64,000 bases of DNA from positions 49,594 through 113,593 of the forward strand of contig NZ_BMMK01000020.1 of assembly GCF_014645795.1 (NCBI RefSeq). The letters run 5' to 3'. Below the pieces are notes generated by a model that saw only the letters and a list, made by a program, of their open reading frames with translations, did not search any database and was not told where the DNA came from. A program made the translations under genes and the position numbers. Below, piece by piece: positions 8,573-16,981 of the stretch; the first letter of the stretch is position 1; each line of letters begins with the position of its first letter. Origin of the DNA: Longimycelium tulufanense (GTDB taxonomy: Bacteria > Actinomycetota > Actinomycetes > Mycobacteriales > Pseudonocardiaceae).

Positions 8573-9736
8573 GTGGACCCGAGCTTCGGCACCTACCAGC
8601 TGGCCGAGGAACACGAGGCGCTGCGGGAGGCGGTTCGTGCGCTCGCCGAGAAGGAGATCGCGCCGCACGCGGCCGCGGTCGACGAGGAGGAGCGCTTCCC
8701 CACCGAGGCACACGATGCCCTGGTGAAGGCCGGCTTCGCTGCGGTGCACGTGCCCGAGGTCTACGGCGGCCAGGGCGCCGACTCGGTCGCCACCTGCATC
8801 GTCATCGAGGAGGTCGCCCGGGTCTGCGGATCGTCCTCGCTCATCCCCGCGGTGAACAAGCTCGGCACCGTGCCGATCCTGCTCTCGGCCGCCGAGGAGC
8901 TGAAGAAGCAGGTGCTGCCGACGATCGCCGGCGGTGAGGCGATGGCCTCCTACGCGCTCAGCGAGCGCGAGGCCGGCTCGGACACCGCCGCCATGCGCAC
9001 CCGCGCCCGGCTGGACGGCGACCACTGGGTGCTCAACGGCACCAAGTGCTGGATCACCAACGCCGGTGAGTCGGCCTGGTACACCGTGATGGCGGTCACC
9101 GACCCGGACGCGGCCAAGCCATCCCAGGGCATCTCCGCGTTCGTGGTGCACAGGGACGACCCGGGTTTCGAGATCGGCCCGAAGGAGCGCAAGCTCGGCA
9201 TCAAGGGCTCGCCGACCCGGGAGATCTACTTCCAGGACTGCACCATCCCCGTCGACCGCATCATCGGTGAGCCGGGCACCGGCCTGAGGACGGCGCTCGC
9301 CACCCTGGACCACACCCGGCCGACCATCGGCGCGCAGGCGGTGGGCATCGCACAGGGTGCGCTGGACGCCGCGATCGCCTACGTCAAGGACCGCAAGCAG
9401 TTCGGCAGGGCCGTCGCCGACTTCCAGGGCGTGCAGTTCATGCTCGCCGACATGGCGATGCGGGTGGAGGCCGCGCGGCACATGGTCTACGTCGCGGCGG
9501 CCCGGGCCGAGCGCGGCGAGCCGAACCTCGGCTTCATCTCGGCCGCGGCCAAGTGTTTCGCCTCGGACGTGGCCATGGAGGTGACCACCCAGGCGGTGCA
9601 GCTGTTCGGCGGCGCCGGCTACACGCGGGACTTCCCGGTCGAGCGGATGATGCGGGACGCCAAGATCACCCAGATCTACGAGGGCACCAACCAGATCCAG
9701 CGCGTCGTCATGTCCCGCGCCCTGCTCAGGGCCTAG
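8573..9736 (+). CDS. fadE25: Acyl-CoA dehydrogenase (FadE25-like)
   Basis: This FAD enzyme would introduce the alpha-beta double bond in acyl-CoA beta-oxidation. At 387 aa it has the full family architecture: an N-terminal helical domain, the FAD-contact stretch YALSEREAGSD, a central beta domain (KCWITNAGES) and a C-terminal helical domain with RKQFGR. The catalytic base is the glutamate of IYEGTNQIQR. The location immediately downstream of purK-purE matches M. tuberculosis fadE25 (Rv3274c), hence the symbol; the substrate chain length is unknown. A GGAGG site precedes the GTG start. A strong hairpin lies 100 bases downstream. Confidence 0.93.
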   Translation: MDPSFGTYQLAEEHEALREAVRALAEKEIAPHAAAVDEEERFPTEAHDALVKAGFAAVHVPEVYGGQGADSVATCIVIEEVARVCGSSSLIPAVNKLGTVPILLSAAEELKKQVLPTIAGGEAMASYALSEREAGSDTAAMRTRARLDGDHWVLNGTKCWITNAGESAWYTVMAVTDPDAAKPSQGISAFVVHRDDPGFEIGPKERKLGIKGSPTREIYFQDCTIPVDRIIGEPGTGLRTALATLDHTRPTIGAQAVGIAQGALDAAIAYVKDRKQFGRAVADFQGVQFMLADMAMRVEAARHMVYVAAARAERGEPNLGFISAAAKCFASDVAMEVTTQAVQLFGGAGYTRDFPVERMMRDAKITQIYEGTNQIQRVVMSRALLRA

Positions 9737-9822
9737 ATCACCGATCGTGCCGAGGGCCTGGAGGCGTTGGCAGCCAAAGATCGGGCCGCCGATGAGCCGT
9801 CCGTCGTCTGCACGGTCTGACC

Positions 9823-9828
9823 TATGCT
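9823..9828 (+). promoter_or_regulatory. -10 box before a 5' hairpin and the alpha/beta hydrolase
   Basis: TATGCT predicts a start point at about 9835, immediately before the 14-bp inverted repeat at 9836-9870. The hydrolase transcript would then begin with a hairpin. Confidence 0.35.
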
Positions 9829-9835
9829 GCTTACC

Positions 9836-9870
9836 TGCCGGCTCCCGGGCTTTGCACCCGGGAGCCGGCA
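9836..9870. terminator. Perfect 14-bp stem, 7-base loop
   Basis: TGCCGGCTCCCGGG pairs perfectly with its complement across the loop CTTTGCA. There is no U-tract. It may terminate the acyl-CoA dehydrogenase transcript, or form a 5' leader hairpin of the hydrolase mRNA. Confidence 0.55.
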
Positions 9871-9917
9871 GCATGTTGGCGGCACGACGGAAAACAAGCG
9901 AACACTGGGGGTGTTTC

Positions 9918-10775
9918 GTGGCCGAGAAGATCGTCCACGTCGGTGACGTGGACATCTGGAGTGAGGCGCTGGGCGAACCAGGTGCGCCTCCGCTGCTGCT
10001 CATCATGGGGGCGAACGCGTCGGCCATGGGCTGGCCGGACGAGTTCGTCGAGCTGCTCGTCCAGGGTGGACACCGGGTGATCCGATACGACCACCGGGAC
10101 ACCGGGCGGTCCACCCACATTCCGCCCGCGGACGCGACCTACGAGATGGCGGACCTGGCGCGCGACGCCCTGGCCGTGCTCGACGCCCACGATGTCCGGT
10201 CGGCCCACGTCATGGGGATGTCGATGGGTGGGCTGATCGGTCAGCTCCTGGCTGTCGACCACGCCGACCGGCTCCGCTCGCTGACGCTCGCCCTGACCGG
10301 TGCGCTGGACATGGGCACGGTGGACGACACACCGCCGGACGCGGAGCGGTTGGAGGCAATGCTCGCGCTGAGCACACCGGGCGGGGACCACGAGTCCGAA
10401 GTGGATCGACGCGTCGCGTTGTGGCGGGCGCTGCACGGCACCGTCCTGCCGTTCGACGAAGCGGAGTACCGGCGCCTGGAGGAGCGGGTGATCGCGCACG
10501 CCGGGACGTTCCTCCCCGCTACGGGGCACATTCGGCTCGCTTCCATCCCCCTGGAGCGAGGTGGTGATGATCTGCGCGGGTTGATCACGCCGACGCTGAT
10601 CATCCAGGGCACCGAGGACCCGTTCTATCCGACCGGCTATGGCCGGTACCTCGCGCAGTTGATCCCGGGCGCCGTGCTCGAGCTGATCGACGGCCTGGGG
10701 CACAGCCTGCCGCGAGCAGTGCACAAGAAGGTCACCGACCTCGTGCTCGCACACACCCGGCAGCACGTGGCGTAG
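9918..10775 (+). CDS. Alpha/beta hydrolase
   Basis: This 285-aa alpha/beta-fold hydrolase probably acts on small esters or lactones. The nucleophile elbow is GMSMGG with S102, and the oxyanion loop is LIMGANASAMGW. The acid is probably the aspartate of IIQGTEDPFYPTGY, and the base the histidine of DGLGHSLP. The pattern is that of the esterase/epoxide-hydrolase group often annotated as aclacinomycin-methylesterase-like. Start GTG 9918 was chosen because the conserved fold begins a few residues later; upstream in-frame sequence covers the hairpin and is not protein-like. A terminator hairpin follows. Confidence 0.85.
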   Translation: MAEKIVHVGDVDIWSEALGEPGAPPLLLIMGANASAMGWPDEFVELLVQGGHRVIRYDHRDTGRSTHIPPADATYEMADLARDALAVLDAHDVRSAHVMGMSMGGLIGQLLAVDHADRLRSLTLALTGALDMGTVDDTPPDAERLEAMLALSTPGGDHESEVDRRVALWRALHGTVLPFDEAEYRRLEERVIAHAGTFLPATGHIRLASIPLERGGDDLRGLITPTLIIQGTEDPFYPTGYGRYLAQLIPGAVLELIDGLGHSLPRAVHKKVTDLVLAHTRQHVA

Positions 10776-10792
10776 GAACAATTTCCTGGTCC

Positions 10793-10832
10793 ACGCCGTG
10801 GTGGTGGCGCCGCAAGCGCCCCACCACGGCGT
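10793..10832. terminator. Hairpin downstream of the hydrolase
   Basis: ACGCCGTGGTGG pairs with CCACCACGGCGT, and inner GC pairing extends the stem with one bulge. It starts 18 bases after the hydrolase stop. Confidence 0.65.
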
Positions 10833-11044
10833 CCCTCCGAGGGCACTGCCACCTTGAACGCTGATCAGTGACCAGCGCCACGGGTCATTAGTTGAGATTT
10901 CATTCAATGATAGGCAGGCTTGTGCCATGCGTCCCGCTTGCGGTTGCATGCCACCGCAACGTTGCGCATCTCTCGCTCTCCGAGCACGGCCTTCCACCCG
11001 ACCAACGCCATCACTGCCGCCGCGCAGATCCGGAGGAGATGACC

Positions 11045-11485
11045 ATGCGGTTGCCGGAACCCGTTCGTGACCTTGTCCTGCTGCTCGCCCGGGTCGCGCT
11101 GGGCGCCGTCTTCATCGCCCACGGGTGGGACAAGCTCGCCAACAAGGGCATGGACAACGTGACGACCGCCTTCGAAGGCATGGAAATCCCGATGCCGGCG
11201 CTGTCCGCCTGGTTCGCCGCGCTCGTCGAGCTGGTCGGTGGCGCGGCCCTGATCGCCGGCCTGCTGCTCCCGCTGGCCGGCGTGCTCCTGGCGGCCAACA
11301 TGCTCGGCGCGCTGTTCCTCGTGCACCTCGAGGGCGGGCTGTTCCTGCCCCAGGGCTACGAGTACGTGCTCGTGCTGGCGGTGACCGCGCTGGCCCTCGG
11401 GTTCAACGGCGGCCGGTTCAGCCTCGACCGGGTGTTGTTCCGCCGGTGGTTCACCGTCAACAGCACGGAGCCGACAACTGCCTGA
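11045..11485 (+). CDS. DoxX-family membrane protein
   Basis: This 146-aa integral membrane protein of the DoxX/DoxD-like family is linked to membrane redox processes; some members form oxidoreductase complexes in mycobacteria. It has four predicted helices: LLLARVALGAVFIAHGW at the start, then about residues 52-72, 75-92 and 100-118. The GWDKL segment after helix 1 is characteristic. ATG 11045 has a GGAGGAG site with a 6-base spacer, whereas ATG 11039 directly abuts that site, so 11045 is preferred. Its 3' end overlaps the convergent TIGR03089 gene by 29 bases. The exact role is unknown. Confidence 0.82.
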   Translation: MRLPEPVRDLVLLLARVALGAVFIAHGWDKLANKGMDNVTTAFEGMEIPMPALSAWFAALVELVGGAALIAGLLLPLAGVLLAANMLGALFLVHLEGGLFLPQGYEYVLVLAVTALALGFNGGRFSLDRVLFRRWFTVNSTEPTTA

Positions 11486-12203
11486 TCCCGGGCACCGTCA
11501 CGCCCAACGTGGCGGTGACCCGCTCGTTGGTTGCCCTGGCGGGCAGCGCCGCGGGGTCCGGATGGTTCACCTGGACCAACGATGCGCTGGCCGCCAGTAC
11601 CGCGAGCAATCCGTCGAGCAGGTTCTCCGGGGTGTCCCAGTCCATAGTGGACAAGACGCGCTCGTTGCTGTCCAACCCAAGATTGGTTGCACGCTTGCGG
11701 GAAGACGCAATCACTTCGTCCACAGTGGATCCATCGAGCGCGGCAGTATCACCCTGGACGGGGAACAACGGCTGGAACGTGTCGCCATGCACCCGCGCGG
11801 AGGAGATGTAGTCGACCATCCCGGCCGGCGGCCCGGACAACCCGCGGCCCATCGCGTCCAACGACACCGCGGCAACCAGCTCGGCGCCGGGTGCCGCGCC
11901 CGTGGGCGGCACGAAAGCGACCGCGGCGCCCGCCGGATCCATCGTGACCTCGGCACCGCACCACCACGCCCCGAGCAACACGCCCACCGTCTGCCAGTGC
12001 GCCGGCAGCAGCACCGCCACCGTGCCTCCCGGCTCGACGTCCAACTCGTCCACCAGCCAGTTCGCGGTCTTGGCGGCCCAGTTGGCGGTCGTTGCCCAGG
12101 ACAGCTCGATCCGTGCGCCGGTGGCGTCGTCATAGTGCGTGATCAGGGGTCGACCGGGCTCGCTCCGCAGCACCGGCCCCAACAGCCCCTCGGTGACGCT
12201 CAT
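11457..12203 (-). CDS. TIGR03089-family protein (adenylate-forming N-domain homologue)
   Basis: Members of this actinobacterial family resemble the N-terminal part of AMP-binding (acyl-CoA synthetase) enzymes but lack the signature loop and the C-terminal lid, so their reaction is unknown. The 248-aa sequence begins SVTEGLLGPVL and has the adenylation-like stretch GGTVAVLLPAHWQTVGVLLG and the motif AEVTMDP. No Thr/Ser/Gly-rich ATP loop is visible. ATG 12203 matches the family start; an upstream GTG-led extension is not conserved-looking. It follows the LCP gene on the same strand's far side by 76 bases, as in M. tuberculosis (Rv3268 beside Rv3267). Confidence 0.78.
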   Translation of the reverse strand: MSVTEGLLGPVLRSEPGRPLITHYDDATGARIELSWATTANWAAKTANWLVDELDVEPGGTVAVLLPAHWQTVGVLLGAWWCGAEVTMDPAGAAVAFVPPTGAAPGAELVAAVSLDAMGRGLSGPPAGMVDYISSARVHGDTFQPLFPVQGDTAALDGSTVDEVIASSRKRATNLGLDSNERVLSTMDWDTPENLLDGLLAVLAASASLVQVNHPDPAALPARATNERVTATLGVTVPGIRQLSAPCC

Positions 12204-12249
12204 CCCAGCAACGCTCCTCGTCTCGCACGGGCGGCCGCGCACAACTTAG

Positions 12250-12267
12250 CTTGCTCGGTCGAGCAAG
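12250..12267 (-). terminator. Hairpin downstream of the first LCP gene
   Basis: CTTGCTC-ggtc-GAGCAAG forms a 7-bp stem, 12 bases beyond the stop of the LCP gene ending at 12279. Confidence 0.5.
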
Positions 12268-12278
12268 GAGCAACGCCG

Positions 12279-13628
12279 TCAGTTCACGCAGGGCACGCCG
12301 CCGGTCGTGATGGGTTCCCCGGCCGGTGGCGCGGGGGACTTCGGCACGGGCTCGCCCTCCGGGCGGAACGCCCGAGGACCCGTCAGTCGGTCAGTGCCCG
12401 GTGCCGCAGCGGGCGAGGACGTCGACGCGCCGGGCCGAGCCGGCTCAGCAGCCGCACCGCGGGCGAGGCCGGCCACGAACCGGTGCACCTTCTCCCGGTC
12501 GACGGTGATGATGTTCTGGCCGCGCTCGTTCCGGGCGCCCACGGCCTCGACCGGGATGGTGACGAACCGAACGCTCCCGCCCGCGATCTCCTGCATCCGC
12601 TGCGCGAACCGCAACACGTCCCAACGCTCGTCGATCACAACCGACTTCTGCGCCGCCTGCAACAGGCCGTCGAGCTTGCCCCGGTCGGTCAAGGTGCCCG
12701 ACGACAGCACCCTGTTCGCGGCGGATGCCATGAACGCCTGCTGCCGCACGATCCGGTCGAGATCACCGCGGGGCAACCCGTGCCGCTGCCGGACGAAAGC
12801 GAGCGCATCCCCGCCGGAGATGGTCTGGTTCCCGGCACGGAAACTGGCGCCGGAGTTCGGGTCGCTGGTTGCCTGGTTGAGACATACCTCCACGCCGCCC
12901 AACGCCTCGGTGAGCAGGTAGAAACCGTAGAGGTTGACCTCGGCGTAATGATCGACGCGGCTGCCGGTCAGCTCCTGCACGGCCTGCACCAGAGCTCGCC
13001 GGCCCTCCTGGTCCGACCCCGTCGCGATCTTGGCCTCGTCGCGCTCGCCGGCATCCCGCATCCGTTGCGCCACGCGAAACTTGGTCGCCCCATAGGCGGC
13101 GTTGATCTTGTCCTCGCGGTAGTTCGGGATCGGCACGTAGGTGTCCCGGGGAATCGACACCGCGTGCGCGCGGCCACCGTTGTGCGGCACGCGAAGCAGG
13201 ATGAGCGTATCCGTATTGAGCGTGTCGGTGCTCTCGGTGCGCAACAGCTCGAGAACGCTCTGTGGCAACGGATTGCCCTGCGCGTCGGTTCGGCTGTCGT
13301 TCCCCACCAACAGGATGTCCGTGGCGCCGTCGTCCTCCGGACCGCTGTTGGGAATGTCGTCCAGTACGTTGGTCGTTGTCACGTTCTCGTTGAACCGACC
13401 AGCGGTCGACCACGCGATACCCGTTGCGGTCAACGCAACCGCGGATGTCAACGCGAGCAGCGTGCGTCCCGCAGCGCGTGCTACCCGCCGGACCCGGCCA
13501 CCCGCCCGGGCCTGCGCATTGCCCGGTCCATCCGCGTCGACACCCGTGGCATGCCCGGAATCCACCTCCGCCGACGGCGCGGGCCGTGCTGTCTCGTCCC
13601 GCTCCGGCCTCGTCGGGCGGTCATCCAC
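12279..13628 (-). CDS. LytR-CpsA-Psr (LCP) family ligase, without a LytR_C domain
   Basis: LCP proteins transfer polyprenyl-linked glycans, such as arabinogalactan, onto peptidoglycan outside the membrane. This 449-aa protein has a basic cytoplasmic N-terminus, one membrane helix at about residues 54-72 and an extracytoplasmic LCP domain. The domain shows TDILLVGNDSRTD, SIPRDTYVPIP, DKINAAYG, VDHYAEVNLYGF and RQRHGLPRGDLDR, including the arginines that bind the pyrophosphate lipid. The C-terminal region is short, low in complexity and ends GVPCVN. GTG 13628 follows GAGGAGG and is preferred over longer in-frame starts. It lies 148 bases downstream of a second LCP gene on the same strand. Confidence 0.92.
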   Translation of the reverse strand: MDDRPTRPERDETARPAPSAEVDSGHATGVDADGPGNAQARAGGRVRRVARAAGRTLLALTSAVALTATGIAWSTAGRFNENVTTTNVLDDIPNSGPEDDGATDILLVGNDSRTDAQGNPLPQSVLELLRTESTDTLNTDTLILLRVPHNGGRAHAVSIPRDTYVPIPNYREDKINAAYGATKFRVAQRMRDAGERDEAKIATGSDQEGRRALVQAVQELTGSRVDHYAEVNLYGFYLLTEALGGVEVCLNQATSDPNSGASFRAGNQTISGGDALAFVRQRHGLPRGDLDRIVRQQAFMASAANRVLSSGTLTDRGKLDGLLQAAQKSVVIDERWDVLRFAQRMQEIAGGSVRFVTIPVEAVGARNERGQNIITVDREKVHRFVAGLARGAAAEPARPGASTSSPAAAPGTDRLTGPRAFRPEGEPVPKSPAPPAGEPITTGGVPCVN

Positions 13629-13776
13629 GAATGTCCTCCTCACGCGCCGCCGGCCGGCCACCGGCGTTCCCCCATCAGCAGAGGCTAACCAGGACGGGTG
13701 TCGTGGGAGAAAAGGGTGCCTGCCTGGAGTAGCACCACCACCAGCGGAAACCACCACCATGGTGGAGGGTGTGGGC

Positions 13777-15585
13777 TCAGTTCACGCAGACGACGCCGTT
13801 CGCGGTGATCGGCTTCTGCTCCTCCGAAGGCTGCGGTGCCGGGGACGGCGACGGTGGAACGGCAGGCGCACGGCCGTCCGGCCGCAACAGGCCGGAGCCG
13901 GCGAAACCACTCCCGTTGCCCGGACCGGAATAGTCGGTGCCCAGCAACACCTGCACCCGGCTCGGGGGCAGGGTCGTGTCCAGCTCGGAAGGGAGATCAC
14001 CGAGCAGCTCGGCCAGCCGGCGACCGGCGGCCTCCATTCCCTTGGCGTACCGCACCACGGAAACCGAGCGCGGGCTCGCCGCGTTGCCCGCGTCCCCGCG
14101 CCCGAAGCCCTGCGCGCCCACCGCGTCCAGCACACGGGCCGCCAATCCCGGAACGCCCGTGCCGTTACGCACGTCGACGGTCACCGACGCCGGGTTCACC
14201 TCCAGCGCCTCCGCCGCCGACCGGTCCTGCCTTGGCTTGGCCCCGATCGCGCTGGCAACGAAGTCCCGCACCTGCACCGGGTCGACCTTGACGGCCACGC
14301 CGTCGCTGGCGGTCTGCAACTCGGTGGAAAGGACCGGGATCGTCTGGAAGGAGATCTCGCCGCCGGCGATGCCCTGCATCTGCCGGGCGAAGCCGAGAAC
14401 GTCCCAGCCCTGGTCCAGCACCACCGACTGCTTGACCGCGTCGATCAACGCGTTGAGCTTGCCGCTGTCGGTCAGCGTGCCGGTGGACAGCATCTTTCTG
14501 GCCAGCCCGGCCATGAACACCTGCTGCCGCACCACGCGGTCGAGGTCGCCGCGGAGCAGGTTGTGCCGCTGCCGGACGAAGGCGAGCGCGTCGCCACCGG
14601 AGATCGTCTGCGGGCCGGCGGGGAAGTTCGCCCCGGAGAAGCTGTCCCGGGTCGGCTGGTTCAGGCACACGTCGACACCGCCCACGGCCTTGGTGATCTT
14701 GTAGAAGCCGAGCAGGTTGACCTCGGCGTAGTGGTCGATCGTGGCGCCGGTGAGCTTCTCGATCGTGCGGATCAGCGCCAGCCTCCCCTCGGCCTTGGCC
14801 TTCTGCTCGGCCTCGCGACCGTCCATCCCCTGCTGCTTGAGCTCGGCCACCTTGTCGTTCTTCGCCCGGCCGAAGGCCGAGTTGATCTTGTGCTTGCCGT
14901 AGCCGCCCGGAATGTCGACGAAGGAGTCGCGCGGGAAGGAGATGCCCACCGCCTTGCGCCCGTCGTTGGGGATGCGGACCAGGATCAGGGTGTCGGTCAG
15001 CTCGCCGTCGTTGTCCCCGGCCCGCAGCTGCTGCAGGACCTCGCTGGGCAATGGGTTTCCCTGCGCGTCCGTCCGGCTGTCGTTGCCGACGAGCAGGATG
15101 TCCGTGGCGCCGTCGGCGGGCTTGGGGCCCTCCCGCCGGGCGATGACGTCGGTCGTGATCAACCCGTCGGTCAGGTTGTTGTACTTCGTCCAGGCAAAAC
15201 CTGTGACGCTTATCACCGCAATCGAGACCAGGGCGACCACGGTCTTGCCCGCGGTCAGCGCGGCCCGTAGCGAGCCACCCCGCCGGGGCCGAGGGCGTGC
15301 CTGCCCGCGCGGCGGGCGGCCCGCACCCGACTCGCGGGTCCGGGAGGTACCGCGCCGGCCGTTCCCGGCCGGCCTGGAGGCGCTCCGACGCGGCTCACCG
15401 GCGACCGAGCCCGCCGCCGACACCTGGCCGCTGCGGGCGTGCGGCCGCGGCGTCCGCAGCCGCCCCGGCAGGTCGGCGGACGAGCCCCGGCCCACCCCCG
15501 GGGACGGACGGCCGATGTGCCCACGGCGTGCTCCTCGACCGGGGACCCCACCTGTCCCCCCCGGCCGCGGCGGCCGTTCGTTCAC
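13777..15585 (-). CDS. LytR-CpsA-Psr (LCP) family ligase with a C-terminal LytR_C domain
   Basis: This is a second glycan-peptidoglycan ligase of 602 aa. A long Arg/Pro/Gly-rich cytoplasmic tail (about 110 residues) precedes one membrane helix (AALTAGKTVVALVSIAVISV) and the LCP domain. That domain has TDILLVGNDSRTD, SFPRDSFVDIP, IDHYAEVNLLGF and RQRHNLLRGDLDR. Unlike its neighbour it carries a LytR_C module (VTVDVRNGTGVPGLAARVLD through VQVLLGTDYSG), then a Pro-rich linker ending GVVCVN. GTG 15585 follows GGGAGG with a 5-base spacer. It is divergent from rmlB. Together with its neighbour it probably attaches the glycans made by this cluster; M. tuberculosis Rv3267 is the syntenic LCP. Confidence 0.92.
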   Translation of the reverse strand: MNERPPRPGGTGGVPGRGARRGHIGRPSPGVGRGSSADLPGRLRTPRPHARSGQVSAAGSVAGEPRRSASRPAGNGRRGTSRTRESGAGRPPRGQARPRPRRGGSLRAALTAGKTVVALVSIAVISVTGFAWTKYNNLTDGLITTDVIARREGPKPADGATDILLVGNDSRTDAQGNPLPSEVLQQLRAGDNDGELTDTLILVRIPNDGRKAVGISFPRDSFVDIPGGYGKHKINSAFGRAKNDKVAELKQQGMDGREAEQKAKAEGRLALIRTIEKLTGATIDHYAEVNLLGFYKITKAVGGVDVCLNQPTRDSFSGANFPAGPQTISGGDALAFVRQRHNLLRGDLDRVVRQQVFMAGLARKMLSTGTLTDSGKLNALIDAVKQSVVLDQGWDVLGFARQMQGIAGGEISFQTIPVLSTELQTASDGVAVKVDPVQVRDFVASAIGAKPRQDRSAAEALEVNPASVTVDVRNGTGVPGLAARVLDAVGAQGFGRGDAGNAASPRSVSVVRYAKGMEAAGRRLAELLGDLPSELDTTLPPSRVQVLLGTDYSGPGNGSGFAGSGLLRPDGRAPAVPPSPSPAPQPSEEQKPITANGVVCVN

Positions 15586-15768
15586 GCGCACCTCCCGAAC
15601 ACAGGCAGTAGCCGACGCCAGGTCGGCATGTCGTCGGCCCCACCCGGCGACTGCCACCGGACCGACGCGCGAGCACACCGGACCGGGCATCCAGGCTAAC
15701 CAGCCGACGCCTCGGAACCGGGCGTTTCCGTCCTAGAGGGGACGTCGGTCAGGGGGCCAGGGTTGCGT

Positions 15769-15774
15769 TTGACA
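15769..15774 (+). promoter_or_regulatory. Consensus -35 hexamer upstream of rmlB
   Basis: TTGACA lies 62 bases before the rmlB start in the divergent LCP/rmlB gap. The -10 region about 17 bases on is GC-rich and not recognisable. Confidence 0.3.
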
Positions 15775-15835
15775 TGACACACTGCGACCGACACGCGGGC
15801 CGGGGGAGCCCGCGCGGGTGGCCGAGGAAGGTGCG

Positions 15836-16822
15836 ATGCGGATTCTGGTGACTGGGGGTGCCGGGTTCATCGGCTCCCACTACGTGCGTCAGCTTGTGGG
15901 GGGTGCCTACCCACGGCACGCCGACGCCGAGGTGGTCGTGCTGGACAAGCTGACCTACGCGGGCAACGAGGCCAACCTGGCACCGGTTGCCGACAACCCG
16001 CGGCTACGCCTGGTCCGGGGTGACATCTGCGACGCGGAGCTGGTGGGCAAGCTCATGACGGGCGTGGACCTGGTGGTGCACTTCGCCGCCGAGTCCCACG
16101 TCGATCGCTCCATCCTGGGCGCGGCCGAGTTCGTGGTGACCAACGTGGTGGGCACCCAGACCCTGCTGCAGGCGGCGCTCGACGCCGGCGCCGGCCGGTT
16201 CGTGCACGTCTCCACCGACGAGGTGTACGGCTCGATCGAGGACGGCTCGTGGCCGGAGGAGCACCCCCTGGAGCCGAACTCCCCCTACTCGGCGTCCAAG
16301 GCGTCCTCGGACCTGATCGCGCGCGCCTACCACCGCACCCACGGCCTGCCCGTCTGTGTCACGCGCTGCTCGAACAACTACGGGCCGTACCAGTTCCCCG
16401 AGAAGGTCATCCCACTGTTCGTGACGAACCTCATGACGGGGAAGAAGGTTCCGCTCTACGGCGATGGCCTCTACGTGCGGGACTGGCTGCACGTGGACGA
16501 CCACTGCCGCGGTATCCAGCTCGTCGCGGAGAGCGGCCGTCCCGGTGAGATCTACAACATCGGCGGTGGTACCGAACTGACCAACAAGGAGCTGACCGGG
16601 CGGCTGCTGGAGGCGATGGGCGCCGACTGGTCCATGGTGGAGCAGGTGCCCGACCGCAAGGCCCACGACCGCCGCTACTCGGTCGACATCACCAAGATCA
16701 GCCAGGAGCTGGGATACCGGCCGCAGGTGTCGTTCGACGAGGGCCTGGCCCGGACGATCCGGTGGTACCGGGCCAACCGCGAGTGGTGGGAGCCGCTGAA
16801 GCGGCGGGCCGCGCTGGGCTGA
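15836..16822 (+). CDS. rmlB: dTDP-glucose 4,6-dehydratase
   Basis: RmlB converts dTDP-glucose to dTDP-4-keto-6-deoxyglucose, the second step of dTDP-L-rhamnose synthesis. The 328-aa short-chain dehydrogenase-type enzyme has the NAD motif TGGAGFIG at residues 7-14, the catalytic T127-D128-E129 of STDEVYG, and Y151-x3-K155 in YSASK. NNYGPYQFPEKVIPLF is a family hallmark. ATG 15836 is preceded by GAGGAAGG. rmlD follows 159 bases downstream; rmlA and rmlC are not in the window. In M. tuberculosis rmlB lies elsewhere, so its pairing with rmlD here differs from that genome. Confidence 0.95.
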   Translation: MRILVTGGAGFIGSHYVRQLVGGAYPRHADAEVVVLDKLTYAGNEANLAPVADNPRLRLVRGDICDAELVGKLMTGVDLVVHFAAESHVDRSILGAAEFVVTNVVGTQTLLQAALDAGAGRFVHVSTDEVYGSIEDGSWPEEHPLEPNSPYSASKASSDLIARAYHRTHGLPVCVTRCSNNYGPYQFPEKVIPLFVTNLMTGKKVPLYGDGLYVRDWLHVDDHCRGIQLVAESGRPGEIYNIGGGTELTNKELTGRLLEAMGADWSMVEQVPDRKAHDRRYSVDITKISQELGYRPQVSFDEGLARTIRWYRANREWWEPLKRRAALG

Positions 16823-16844
16823 GGCGCCCGCTTCCGGCGGTGAT

Positions 16845-16864
16845 CCGGCCGGCTGTCCGGCCGG
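16845..16864. terminator. Hairpin after rmlB
   Basis: CCGGCCGG-ctgt-CCGGCCGG forms a perfect 8-bp GC stem, 22 bases after the rmlB stop. It may attenuate rather than stop transcription into rmlD. Confidence 0.5.
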
Positions 16865-16981
16865 GCGGATGTGGCGCCCGACACTGACCGGCCGGCGGGC
16901 GTCCGGCACACTGCTTTCCGCTTTCTCATTCGCGCCCGCCGGCCGGTGCGGGTGCGTGGCCAAGAGCACGGGAGCTTGACC

